DNA of 11,990 nucleotides from positions 1-11,990 of the forward strand of contig JBDLTI010000057.1 in NCBI GenBank assembly GCA_039805865.1, read 5' to 3'. This document shows, piece after piece, positions 1 to 7,257 of the stretch. Each line of letters starts with the position of its first letter. Position 1 is the stretch's first letter. Under the pieces are notes generated by a model that saw only the letters and a program-made list of their open reading frames with translations, had not been told where the DNA came from and ran no database searches. The DNA is from Fluviibacter sp039805865 (lineage in GTDB: Bacteria > Pseudomonadota > Gammaproteobacteria > Burkholderiales > Rhodocyclaceae). The position numbers and the translations under genes were made by a program.

Positions 1-1608
1 CCGCTGCAGAGGAAGCAGCCAATTGATAGTATCAACAGGACCAGCGCCAATAGTTCGAATGATAGGGCCGGAATCGCCATCAACTTCGTCATCAAAGCTC
101 TCGTATTCATCGGACACCGACCCCCAGACTCTATCTTTGCCTGCCCACCACATCCGGCCTTCGTACAGGGCAGCAGAGGACGGCCAGCCGCTTTGGTCGG
201 ACCACATGCCTTCAGCCCATGCACTGGACGAATCCGTTCCACCCAGCGGCACAATCACCCTGGCGCTCACAGATGTCGTGGATGCCACGGCCGTAATACG
301 GAATATTCCCGTCCTTGAGCCACCATAAAACACTAGGCTAACGTCTGCTGTGCCTGATGTGTAGTCGCCGGCTTTAATCCCAATCCGGTAGTAAACGATC
401 TGGTTATCAAGAGCGTCATCGTAGACAGCCCCGCCACTGGCGGTATATGTCGTAACATCCACCCACGCCCCAGGCTCGGCCACAGACCGCTGCAGGGTAA
501 TGGTCGCAGTCCATGTGCCTGTTATGCCAACCAAAAAGCCGCGTGAATCGCCAATGCCAGTCACCCGGATTTCATCGGTGAACTGGTCATCCGCCGTTAG
601 ATCGGCCTGGACTTGCTGCCCGACAGAATCGATGCGGAACAGCGCACCATCATGACCATCCCGAAAGAACGAGCGCGACGCAGTTACGGTGATATCGCCA
701 TTAATCGCAGACGGAGTTAGTCGGGTGGCTGTTTGGTTATAGGTGAAGAACGGCCCGTCATTGGGCTCATATTCGACGATGGACCAGGAATTGACAGACC
801 GACGCTGGAACATGCGCTGCTGGTAGCTCTTGCAAGCCAGGAACACAACGTCCGCAGATTGATCCCATCGCAGATTGGGAAGGTCCGCTTCAGCCCACGG
901 ACAGGGTAGTTCCAGTGCTCCAGCCGCCTCAATGGCAACAGAATCAACCAGCGCCGCATAGTTGCCAGAATGGGACAGGTGGATATAGAAATCACCGGTG
1001 GGCGTGAATGTCAGTGAGTGTGTGCCGGTCTTCAGAACCGTTTCACTGATGTATGAGTCATCGCCCGATGTAGTACCGACCTTCAGCGTCACAGGGCCGC
1101 GCTCAATCGCGACTCGCAGCGCATGCTCAACGTTCTGATCGCCGCCAGCAACCGTGACCTGCTGGGATCTGATGGCCGCATTAAAGCCGGACCCCAGTAA
1201 CTGCATATAGCCGCCCAACGTCCAAGACGATGTTGCGCCTGATTCGTCTTCGTCCGTCCAGCTGCCAATGCCAAGCGGAAACGTGCCATTGGTAACAGCC
1301 GTTGATACCGACACCCGGGTAATCAGTTCGTCATCGACAAAAACCCTGGCAACGCTATCCGACACTTCAATAATCGCCGTATCGTCAGTGGCGAAAATGA
1401 ACGGGATTGGAACGGCCTTGTTGTTGGATTTGGTCGAAGTCAGATACTGCATGCCAGGGCGCAGCATCATGGACCCCAATGTTCTGGGCATCCAATTGGT
1501 TTGCGTCTCAGCCGATAGGGCCAGCCGCTCAATATCGACCCGAGCCAGTGCCAGCGGACTGACGATGCCGCGATTGAATGCCAGAAGGCTGACGTTTTGC
1601 TTTCCCAT
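1..1608 (-). CDS. Tail nozzle/tubular protein B-type structural protein (3' end outside window)
   Basis: The frame is open for 536 codons, from the ATG at 1608 to the left edge, without a stop. The opening M-G-K-Q-N-V-S-L-L-A-F-N-R-G and N-W-M-P-R-T-L-G-S-M-M-L-R-P-G-M-Q-Y-L are hallmarks of the large podovirus tail protein that fills the role of T7 gp12 (nozzle), contacting the adaptor. Residues of about 115-230 form an inserted beta-sandwich of the galactose-binding type (G-S-W-T-D-E-D-E-S-G-A onward, ending V-D-S-V-A-I-E-A-A-G). Later segments (W-A-E-G-M-W-S-D, A-L-Y-E-G-R-M-W-W-A-G-K-D-R) are the usual propeller-like repeats, and I-N-W-L-L-P-L-Q-R lies at the edge. The start overlaps the adaptor stop by 1 nt. 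Its C-terminal part, and so its full length, cannot be judged here. Confidence 0.85.
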   Translation of the reverse strand, partial: MGKQNVSLLAFNRGIVSPLALARVDIERLALSAETQTNWMPRTLGSMMLRPGMQYLTSTKSNNKAVPIPFIFATDDTAIIEVSDSVARVFVDDELITRVSVSTAVTNGTFPLGIGSWTDEDESGATSSWTLGGYMQLLGSGFNAAIRSQQVTVAGGDQNVEHALRVAIERGPVTLKVGTTSGDDSYISETVLKTGTHSLTFTPTGDFYIHLSHSGNYAALVDSVAIEAAGALELPCPWAEADLPNLRWDQSADVVFLACKSYQQRMFQRRSVNSWSIVEYEPNDGPFFTYNQTATRLTPSAINGDITVTASRSFFRDGHDGALFRIDSVGQQVQADLTADDQFTDEIRVTGIGDSRGFLVGITGTWTATITLQRSVAEPGAWVDVTTYTASGGAVYDDALDNQIVYYRIGIKAGDYTSGTADVSLVFYGGSRTGIFRITAVASTTSVSARVIVPLGGTDSSSAWAEGMWSDQSGWPSSAALYEGRMWWAGKDRVWGSVSDEYESFDDEVDGDSGPIIRTIGAGPVDTINWLLPLQR

Positions 1609-2249
1609 TAGCCGATCAGCCTGCCGCGCGGACCGCGATCACTGCTGCCACTGGTGCCTCTCGACCTTACCCACGAACCAGTTGCCGGAAACTTGCTGGG
1701 CTCGTTCATGGCGTCCTTGTTCATGGCTTCCAGTTTGCGTTTTTTCATTTCGCTCTCAACGTCATCCCGGCTTGCCTTGCTTCCAGTGATGCGGCCGCAT
1801 GCCTCCAGTGCCAGATAGGACTGCACGAACTTCGCAAACGACTGTGGCCACAACGAAAGGTCAGCCCCATATTGGTTGTCGTTCGACACATACTGAATGT
1901 AAAGCGTATCGACCGGCGCAAACCAATAGCCCGCCTCATCCCGATACTGCAGACAAGGCGTACCGAACGTTTCGTCGTAGCATACGGCAGCCGTCCTGAT
2001 CCAGTCCGTTGGCTTGTCGAAGGCGTATCGATAGCCAAACGATGGCTCGACAGAAGGCGAATACTCCGCCCTCACCGTGCGCATTGCAAAGTTCCACAGG
2101 CCCACCTCAAGGCAGGCGTCAATTGCCCCCTCATCCCAGATGTCATCCAGCACGCGGCGCGGCTCCCGGTTCTCGGAAAGGCTGGAAAGTTTGCGTTCTT
2201 CCAGCAGGCGGAGCGCACCGTTATACAACTGCAGTTTGGTCTGGGACAT
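1608..2249 (-). CDS. Head-tail adaptor (T7 gp11 tail tubular protein A-like)
   Basis: A 213-aa protein close in size to T7 gp11 (196 aa), the adaptor ring that binds under the portal and receives the nozzle. The N terminus (M-S-Q-T-K-L-Q-L-Y-N-G-A-L-R-L-L-E-E-R-K-L) and the segments N-R-E-P-R-R-V-L-D-D-I-W-D-E, C-L-E-V-G-L-W-N-F-A-M-R and Y-R-Y-A-F-D-K-P-T-D-W are the conserved helical-bundle signature of this family. The C-terminal 30 residues are Gly/Ser/Arg-rich and probably flexible. It starts 9 nt after the previous stop with an AGGTG site. Its TAA overlaps the ATG of the nozzle gene by 1 nt, as expected for two proteins that assemble on each other. Confidence 0.85.
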   Translation of the reverse strand: MSQTKLQLYNGALRLLEERKLSSLSENREPRRVLDDIWDEGAIDACLEVGLWNFAMRTVRAEYSPSVEPSFGYRYAFDKPTDWIRTAAVCYDETFGTPCLQYRDEAGYWFAPVDTLYIQYVSNDNQYGADLSLWPQSFAKFVQSYLALEACGRITGSKASRDDVESEMKKRKLEAMNKDAMNEPSKFPATGSWVRSRGTSGSSDRGPRGRLIG

Positions 2250-2258
2250 GGGGCACCT

Positions 2259-2702
2259 TTACGCGGCGATAGCTTTTTCGTGTTCCGCAATCCAGCGGCG
2301 GGCTTCTTCTTTGGTGCTGATGTTCTCGGCCATGACCTGCCCGTCTTTCGTGCGAATGACGCGATGCTTGGCAATTGGGCCAGAATACTTGATCACGTAG
2401 TCGCCAAGATCAGTTTCTTCGGTCTTCACAGGCTCAAAGTCGGCCTTGCTGATTTCCTTCACAAACACGTCCATACGGGACACGCTGACCACCAGAAGGT
2501 GAGCGTAATAGGCCAGATCCTGGGGGATCACTTTGATCTCATCCATGGGGCGCAGATTGGACGCGACCAATGCCCAATAGGATGGCTCAAGAACACGGGA
2601 ATATGGGGTGCCTGCGTCAGGCGTGGCCGAATGCGTGGTGCTTGCAAATTCAGCGCCTTTCAAAGCCTGCGGGACCAGTCGGTGCGTTGCTTTTTGTTCC
2701 AT
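2259..2702 (-). CDS. Conserved-type phage protein, 147 aa, function unknown
   Basis: I do not know a function for this protein, but its pattern is familiar from podovirus structural clusters. It has an N-terminal basic stretch (M-E-Q-K-A-T-H-R-L-V-P), then L-R-P-M-D-E-I-K-V-I-P-Q-D at about 51-63. A core with A-Y-Y-A-H-L-L-V-V-S-V-S-R follows, and a C-terminal region has Y-V-I-K-Y-S-G-P, H-R-V-I-R-T-K-D-G-Q-V and a final helix K-E-E-A-R-R-W-I-A-E-H. No membrane segment or signal is seen. The ATG at 2702 is chosen because GAGG lies 5 nt upstream. The longer frame from 2780 would run through the terminator hairpin and into the previous gene. It lies between decoration and adaptor genes, so a minor virion or assembly role is likely. 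Confidence 0.6.
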   Translation of the reverse strand: MEQKATHRLVPQALKGAEFASTTHSATPDAGTPYSRVLEPSYWALVASNLRPMDEIKVIPQDLAYYAHLLVVSVSRMDVFVKEISKADFEPVKTEETDLGDYVIKYSGPIAKHRVIRTKDGQVMAENISTKEEARRWIAEHEKAIAA

Positions 2703-2711
2703 GGAAACCTC

Positions 2712-2739
2712 GAAAGAAAGGGGGAGCCGAAACTCCCCC
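2712..2739 (-). terminator. Rho-independent terminator after the capsid/decoration genes
   Basis: In the minus-strand RNA a perfect 7-bp stem GGGGGAG/CTCCCCC (2739-2733 with 2726-2720) closes a 6-nt loop and is followed by TTTCTTTC (2719-2712). It begins 7 nt after the decoration gene stop. The T tract is interrupted once by C, so some read-through is likely, which fits downstream tail genes needed in smaller amounts. The next gene's GAGG (2711-2708) abuts its 3' edge. Confidence 0.8.
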
Positions 2740-2745
2740 AGAGTG

Positions 2746-3009
2746 TTACGCCAGGATTGCGGCTTCCACACTTGCCGCACCGCCAGCTGTAACGGTGCTC
2801 ACATAGTGCAGAGTGCTGCCAATCGTGGCGCTTGATTTGCTGACGATAACCACGTCACCGACTTGCATTCCCAATGCGTCACCATTGGAAAAGTAATCGG
2901 CTGCGTCAACGTCAGTGTGAACGTCAGTGGAAGTATACATCCACAGAGCCGGGCCAGTACCGATTCGGCCGGTCATGCAGACAGGAGGATTGGTTGTTGC
3001 GTATGACAT
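2746..3009 (-). CDS. Small head protein, probable decoration/cement protein
   Basis: An 87-aa protein immediately after the capsid gene, the usual place of decoration proteins. In BPP-1 the cement protein is encoded next to the capsid gene. The sequence opens with polar residues and N-P-P-V, then G-T-G-P-A-L-W-M-Y-T-S-T-D, an A-A-D-Y-F-S-N-G-D-A-L segment, and M-Q-V-G-D-V-V-I-V-S at about 49-58, a pattern common in small phage head-associated beta-barrel proteins. The last part, Y-V-S-T-V-T-A-G-G-A-A-S-V, is another beta hairpin. AGAGG at a 9-nt spacing supports the ATG. A strong terminator lies just after the stop, so this gene and the capsid gene end one transcript. The decoration role rests on position, size and beta-rich pattern, and I cannot show homology to Bbp16. 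Confidence 0.6.
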   Translation of the reverse strand: MSYATTNPPVCMTGRIGTGPALWMYTSTDVHTDVDAADYFSNGDALGMQVGDVVIVSKSSATIGSTLHYVSTVTAGGAASVEAAILA

Positions 3010-3038
3010 GGTACTTTACCTCTTACTTTGATGGGTCA

Positions 3039-3048
3039 GGCAATTGCC
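3039..3048. repeat. 10-bp palindrome in the capsid to decoration gene gap
   Basis: GGCAATTGCC is a perfect palindrome in the 65-nt gap between the capsid stop and the next gene. It has no spacer and no following T run, so it is not a terminator by itself. It could be a small protein-binding site or chance. Confidence 0.3.
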
Positions 3049-3074
3049 AATAGCTATGCGGCGATCACATAACA

Positions 3075-3905
3075 TTAACTCGCACTATAGCCTGATCCGT
3101 CATGATTGATGATAACCACGCCGCTGTTTTGCAGCAGCTTGGAGCCCATGAAGGTGGAAGTACGCGCGAACGAGTAATCCTGCTCTTCATCGTAACCAAC
3201 CGCAATGTTCATGTTGGTGGTGTCGATGGCATGACCAATCGCGGAGCGGTGGTACATGATGCACTTCTCTGCGCTGGTGCCTTTGCCGGACAGGTTCGGG
3301 TGAACAATCCAGTTGATGCCAGCCCAGTTGAATGCACGGGCGATGTTCGCGAACGGTTTGTTGTTCACGTAATCAACCGAGGTGAATTCCTTGGTCTGAA
3401 TCAGGTAGGCAAAAGCGGCCGGGGTGATTGCGCAGAAGATGTTGCCATCCATTTCAACGGCGTTGTTGCCGAGAATGGTGTAGGCGTGCATCGCCAGATC
3501 CAGGGACATGCGAACTGCAGTGCTGGTGTCCTGGGTGCCGGTTTCCAGCGCGGTGATAATGTCGCTGTCAATCTTGCGATTGATGACGCCCATGGAATTC
3601 ATCTGCATGATCCGGCGCTGGTCGCTTTGACCGGCGTAGATGTTGAACCGGGTCTTGCGGCGCAGGTCGTGCCATTCCACCAGGGTTGCAGTGTTCTGAG
3701 TCAGGTTGTCTGCTTTTGCAGGGATCAGACCGTTGGCGCCACGGGTAACTGCTGTTTCGCCATTGGAATCAGCAACCAGGAAAACTGCTTGGTTGCCATT
3801 TACGTTGGCTTCAGTGGTTACGGTGCCGCGCAGGTAGGACTGGCGTTGTTCAAAACCGGCGATGAACTCCATCCGGTATTTTGTTTGAAATGCGGTATCA
3901 GCCAT
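3075..3905 (-). CDS. Major capsid protein
   Basis: A 276-aa capsid protein expected to have the HK97 fold and to build the icosahedral head. The N terminus (M-A-D-T-A-F-Q-T-K-Y-R-M-E-F-I-A-G-F-E-Q-R-Q-S) and the T-V-T-T-E-A-N-V-N-G-N-Q-A-V-F-L-V-A-D-S block match capsid proteins of BPP-1/Bcep22-type podoviruses and related prophages. The internal segment N-R-K-I-D-S-D-I-I-T-A-L (about 108-119), the I-L-G-N-N loop and A-A-F-A-Y-L-I-Q-T-K-E-F-T-S are also family hallmarks. There is no long N-terminal extension, which agrees with a separate scaffold gene next to it. The ATG has the best ribosome binding site in the window (GAGG, 8 nt), fitting high expression. It looks complete, with no missing segment visible. 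Confidence 0.93.
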   Translation of the reverse strand: MADTAFQTKYRMEFIAGFEQRQSYLRGTVTTEANVNGNQAVFLVADSNGETAVTRGANGLIPAKADNLTQNTATLVEWHDLRRKTRFNIYAGQSDQRRIMQMNSMGVINRKIDSDIITALETGTQDTSTAVRMSLDLAMHAYTILGNNAVEMDGNIFCAITPAAFAYLIQTKEFTSVDYVNNKPFANIARAFNWAGINWIVHPNLSGKGTSAEKCIMYHRSAIGHAIDTTNMNIAVGYDEEQDYSFARTSTFMGSKLLQNSGVVIINHDGSGYSAS

Positions 3906-4046
3906 TGCTGTATCCTCATGAGATTGAAATTACGGGGTTTTTTCCGCTTCTCGATGGGGAGACCAGCGTTCGATGGGTGCGGGGATTCCTTGCGGGACCA
4001 CACCCAAATAACATTGGGGCCTTCTTTGTGCGGTGGTCGATCTGAA
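3906..4046 (-). promoter_or_regulatory. Structured leader before the major capsid gene
   Basis: This 141-bp gap is the longest non-coding stretch in an otherwise packed operon. In the minus-strand RNA, GACCAC (4038-4033) can pair with GTGGTC (4001-3996), enclosing a second stem CCCAA/TTGGG (4018-4014 with 4007-4003). A competing stem, GGGTG (4005-4001) with CACCC (3979-3975), shares bases with both. GAGG at 3914-3917 with an 8-nt spacing is a strong ribosome binding site for the capsid gene. I see no convincing sigma70 -35/-10 pair and no U-tract terminator. A promoter, a processing site or an mRNA-stabilising structure are all possible. Confidence 0.4.
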
Positions 4047-4982
4047 TTACTTCATGCGCGCTTGCGCAGCCAGCAAGTCATCCAGACGTTTTTGCATGTT
4101 GGCCGAATTCGGCCCTTTCCAGTAATCACTATCGTAATCACCGGCCAGTTTTGTCAGCTTGGCGATTTCATCCCCGATTGCAGCAGCAGCACCGGCGCCA
4201 GCGCCTGGGACCACGGTTGCAACGGGATTGATTTCACGAGCCAAGCCGGCCAGAAACTTCAACGCTTCTGGATTGTTGCCCAACACGGAACCATCAGCCA
4301 TCCGGGCAGACATGAGGTTTTGTTTCAGTCCTTCCGGTGCGGCATCAAATACCGAATTGAGCAGGTTTAAATTGGTTTTGTAGTCGGCGCCCCATTCAGT
4401 GCGGAGCGATTCCTCGGCCTCTCGCTTGAACTCAATGTCGGCCTTGATCTGTTCTTCAGCCCGGGCGTCGGTCGTTTCGTAATACCAGCCCAGCATCTTG
4501 TTGACCTGATCGGGAGTGGCGTTGCTTGAGTGCGCCACCTTCAGGAACTCATCGACAAACGGCTTTTGGTCTTCGCCGATTACAAGCCCGTTCGATAGCT
4601 TGACTTCGTACTTGTCGAAGGCTTCAGGAATGCCGTTCTCCTGGCGCCATGCGGCGATGTCTTCAGGTGAGGCATCGGCAGCCAGCGGCTTCTTGAATTC
4701 GCCGGCAGAGATCTTGTGCTTGGCTTCAATCAGGGCCTTTGCCACCTGATCGGGCGTGGTGTACCGCCCCAATTGCTTCAATACTTTTTCATCGCCACCC
4801 GCCATCTTTTCGCGCCAATCGCTGGCAGTGAAAAGCAGTCCTTCGACTGCAGGTGCGGCGGGCGCATCGGCTGTAAAGGACGGCATTGCGATAGTGTCAG
4901 GAAGTTTTGCTTCTGTCACGACTATAGGCGGTGCTGTTACTGCGGGTTGAGTGCCTGTTTCCAGGGGAGCCTCGATTGTCAT
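4047..4982 (-). CDS. Capsid scaffold/assembly protein
   Basis: A 311-aa protein that would guide assembly of the capsid shell and leave before or during packaging. The first 50 residues are rich in Ala, Pro and Thr and probably disordered. The region W-R-E-K-M-A-G-G-D-E-K-V-L-K-Q-L-G-R-Y-T-T-P-D-Q-V-A-K-A-L (split by short turns) and the I-P-E-A-F-D-K-Y segment are familiar from podovirus scaffolds. A highly charged helix (E-E-Q-I-K-A-D-I-E-F-K-R-E-A-E-E-S-L) follows near residue 175-195, typical of the family. The C terminus is helical and ends A-A-Q-A-R-M-K, where scaffolds usually touch the capsid protein. GAGG lies 6 nt before the ATG. It is placed directly before the major capsid gene, as expected. 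No protease motif is visible. Confidence 0.85.
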   Translation of the reverse strand: MTIEAPLETGTQPAVTAPPIVVTEAKLPDTIAMPSFTADAPAAPAVEGLLFTASDWREKMAGGDEKVLKQLGRYTTPDQVAKALIEAKHKISAGEFKKPLAADASPEDIAAWRQENGIPEAFDKYEVKLSNGLVIGEDQKPFVDEFLKVAHSSNATPDQVNKMLGWYYETTDARAEEQIKADIEFKREAEESLRTEWGADYKTNLNLLNSVFDAAPEGLKQNLMSARMADGSVLGNNPEALKFLAGLAREINPVATVVPGAGAGAAAAIGDEIAKLTKLAGDYDSDYWKGPNSANMQKRLDDLLAAQARMK

Positions 4983-5281
4983 TTATTGCCTCGTTTTTGG
5001 TGTGGCGGGGTTTTCTTCAATGCTTGTTGGCGGAAGGGCTCAGTGCCTGACTTGACGATGCCAACCATAAGCTGGCCCACCTGGGCCTTGCCCAGTGCGA
5101 AATCGGTGTCTCTTGCCGAGCTCGGGTAGAAGTGGAAGCCGTGCATGTTGCTGATCTTCTCGGCAATCGTGCGAAAGGCAAGAATCTGCTGGTCTGCAGT
5201 CGCCTCGCCCTTGGCCACAGCAATGACGGCCGCAGCCTCGCTTACCTCAAGATCCGGGAATGAATACGGGTTAGGCGGCAT
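4979..5281 (-). CDS. Bbp19-like small phage protein
   Basis: A 100-aa protein lying between portal and scaffold, the same position as gene product 19 in Bordetella phage BPP-1, which names the Bbp19-like domain. Residues of about 25-75 (D-Q-Q-I-L-A-F-R-T-I, then F-H-F-Y-P, then A-R-D-T-D-F-A-L-G-K-A-Q-V-G-Q-L-M-V-G-I-V) follow the domain pattern: a first helix, a short aromatic loop, then an F-x-x-G-x-x-x-V-G helix. The C-terminal tail is basic and probably disordered. Its biochemical role is not known to me; a head-assembly function is likely from conservation of position. It overlaps the portal stop by 11 nt, and its TGA overlaps the scaffold ATG as ATGA, so the three are translationally coupled. 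Confidence 0.6.
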   Translation of the reverse strand: MPPNPYSFPDLEVSEAAAVIAVAKGEATADQQILAFRTIAEKISNMHGFHFYPSSARDTDFALGKAQVGQLMVGIVKSGTEPFRQQALKKTPPHQKRGNK

Positions 5282-6902
5282 TCTCGTTTTCCATTACGGC
5301 CTTGTCGGCCTCGGCTCCAATCTTCACGCCCTCGGCACCCATCGCTGCCATCTGCGCCATGCTTTGCATCTGACGCTTCTGTTCGTTTGCTGCATAGGCT
5401 TCTTCGGCTTCGTCTTCTGGCGTGATCCAAGTGGACGGCACACCGATACCAGCCAGCGCATCGCGGAAGGCGACCCGAGCGTCCAGGTTAACCGGTGCAT
5501 CCGGGTCGATCTGAACAGCCACCGCCAGCAAGTTGGCGGCATCGCCAAACTTCTGCGTCTTCTCTTTCTCAACGGCATCGTGCAGCGGGCTTTCAAACTT
5601 GAACTCGACGTTCTTGTCCAGCAGTTCCCGGGGGATTTCTTCAATCGGGCCAAAGGCGCCGAACTCGAACAGGATGGCGAACGTTTCTTCACACAGCGCG
5701 CCGTTGTAGTCCTGCTCCATCGGCTCAAAGATTGGCAGGGCCTGACGGATATACTCTTGAATCCGCTGGCCGACCTCGTAGGCGGTCATATCGCCCTGGG
5801 GCGGCAGTGACAGCTTGTTGAGGTAGAAGCACTCGGAAATCATTTCCCGAACGTCATTGCGCAGCTCGATACCGAACGGGATGCCAGAGCGATCAACGTT
5901 CAGCGGCCGCAGGACTTCGCCAAGGCGCTCATCATAGGATGCGTCAGCGTAGGTAATGCCACCTGCATACAAGGCAACATCAGACCGGATGGCCTCTTTC
6001 ACGGCAATCATCGGAGGACTAACGGCCTTTTCTCCGGCTTCCAAAAGGGTCAGCGTCATGGATTGAATCAGACGGGCATCCGGCAGCGCAACGATGGTGG
6101 CAGGCGAATAGGCATACTGTGAGCCCGAAACCGTCTGCCAGCGCGGAATAACGTACCGCAGCCGCTTGGAGCCGACTTCTTCCATGATGTGCTGATTGTC
6201 CACGTCCACATACAGGGACACGAACGGGGTACGGTACTTCTTTTCGCCAGCATAGGATTCGGCCGGGATGACAACGTGCATACAGTTGATTTCGCAGTAC
6301 GGATCTTTTTCCAGCTTGTCCCTGACGCTTTGGTGCACGTTCTTGAACAGGCTGGCCAGCATCCGCGCGGCTGGCTTCCATTTCCGATAGACGGTATCAA
6401 TTACGCCGTTCTCGTTCTCGCACCACGCCACGTCACGCAGGTGCCAGCACCGGTAAAGCAGATGAGTCAGGTCACGGCTGGGCTCAACTGAAATAACCGT
6501 CTGGCCAAAGGTGGCAAAGTCGTGATCACCTTCCTTGGTCGCCCGGGTGAATAGTGACTTGCGGTCGTACATGGCTTTGCGCTGGACGCCAGACGCATAC
6601 TCAAGCCAGCGATTGGCGTAGGTAGAAACCGATTCGCTTCCGCTTACCGACGCCTTGAACCAGTCCTTGGAGCGCGGCCGCAACATGCCGTTGAACGCAT
6701 TCCCCAGATCCCGGCGCGCCAGGACAGGATAGGACGTCATCAGGTGACCGGCGAACTCTTGCCCCAGACTGCGGGTATAGGTGAAGTCGGCGCGCTCCGG
6801 GTAGAAGTTGTCGGCCATTTCCTGCCACAGCGAAGTCAGAGACTCGCGCTTGCTGAACAGGTTCTCGCCTTGCTTGATGATGTCTTTAGCGCGCTCGTGC
6901 AC
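5271..6902 (-). CDS. Portal protein (head-tail connector)
   Basis: A 543-aa protein of the podovirus head-to-tail connector family (Pfam Head-tail_con). As a dodecameric ring it sits at one vertex of the head, docks the terminase and forms the DNA channel. The N terminus (M-H-E-R-A-K-D-I-I, then W-Q-E-M-A-D-N-F-Y-P-E-R) and L-G-N-A-F-N-G-M-L-R-P-R-S-K-D-W-F match the family closely. The middle carries the clip and wing regions, including P-R-W-Q-T-V-S-G-S-Q-Y-A-Y-S-P. The C-terminal third is acidic and helical (L-L-A-V-A-V-Q-I-D-P) and ends in a Met/Gln-rich crown segment. The start is GTG, 2 nt after the previous stop, with a GGGTGG stretch upstream. It is near the usual family length and appears intact. 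The following gene begins 11 nt before its stop. Confidence 0.93.
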   Translation of the reverse strand: MHERAKDIIKQGENLFSKRESLTSLWQEMADNFYPERADFTYTRSLGQEFAGHLMTSYPVLARRDLGNAFNGMLRPRSKDWFKASVSGSESVSTYANRWLEYASGVQRKAMYDRKSLFTRATKEGDHDFATFGQTVISVEPSRDLTHLLYRCWHLRDVAWCENENGVIDTVYRKWKPAARMLASLFKNVHQSVRDKLEKDPYCEINCMHVVIPAESYAGEKKYRTPFVSLYVDVDNQHIMEEVGSKRLRYVIPRWQTVSGSQYAYSPATIVALPDARLIQSMTLTLLEAGEKAVSPPMIAVKEAIRSDVALYAGGITYADASYDERLGEVLRPLNVDRSGIPFGIELRNDVREMISECFYLNKLSLPPQGDMTAYEVGQRIQEYIRQALPIFEPMEQDYNGALCEETFAILFEFGAFGPIEEIPRELLDKNVEFKFESPLHDAVEKEKTQKFGDAANLLAVAVQIDPDAPVNLDARVAFRDALAGIGVPSTWITPEDEAEEAYAANEQKRQMQSMAQMAAMGAEGVKIGAEADKAVMENENAA

Positions 6903-6904
6903 GT

Positions 6905-7255
6905 TTAGCCACCCAGAGTTTCGGTAGAGTCGCCGCTCATGATCGTAGCCGACCGACCAGACCGGGAAGCAGCGCCACGGCGGCGGCGGGCCTTCCTGAT
7001 TTCTTCCTCGTCGGGCATTACGTACTGGGCAGCGGTTTCTGCCTGATCGCCTTCGATGATGATGTCGGGGATTTCTGGCTTCACGTAGTCGCCAATCTTC
7101 TGGAATACCTTTTTGGTCAACGAATAACCACCGGCAGTGGTAATGTCCAGGGCGTCTTCACCAGCGTCCTTTACGTGATTCTTCACTTTGTTGCCGAACC
7201 GCTTGGCTTCTTTCTTGATCTTCCCGCCAATCGACGGACCTTTGCCGCAAACCAT
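6905..7255 (-). CDS. Small basic phage protein, T7 gp7.3-like position and motif
   Basis: A 116-aa protein opening M-V-C-G-K-G-P followed by a strongly basic amphipathic helix (about residues 10-30). A middle part with P-E-I-P-D-I-I-I follows, then an arginine cluster (R-K-A-R-R-R-R-G) and a final S-R-S-G-R-S-A-T-I-M motif. This Cys-Gly-rich start and the terminal G-R-x-A/S-T-I-L/M motif occur in small podovirus proteins just upstream of the portal, including those compared with T7 gp7.3, an assembly or tail component. The homology is suggested by motif and position and is not demonstrated. The start at 7255 is fixed by GAGG with an 8-nt spacing and by the upstream gene ending 2 nt before. 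The longer frame from 7291 overlaps that gene without support. Confidence 0.65.
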   Translation of the reverse strand: MVCGKGPSIGGKIKKEAKRFGNKVKNHVKDAGEDALDITTAGGYSLTKKVFQKIGDYVKPEIPDIIIEGDQAETAAQYVMPDEEEIRKARRRRGAASRSGRSATIMSGDSTETLGG

Positions 7256-7257
7256 CG

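Noticed and set aside
1872..2792. Plus-strand open frame of 306 codons
   Set aside because: It is antisense to the adaptor and the 147-aa gene and crosses the terminator and two start regions. The sequence looks like no known protein.
3102..4370. Long plus-strand open frame (422 codons) opposite the capsid and scaffold genes
   Set aside because: It lies wholly antisense to two well-recognised genes, has a Cys/Gly/His-rich composition without any domain, and no operon or ribosome binding site. It is a by-product of codon bias on the other strand.
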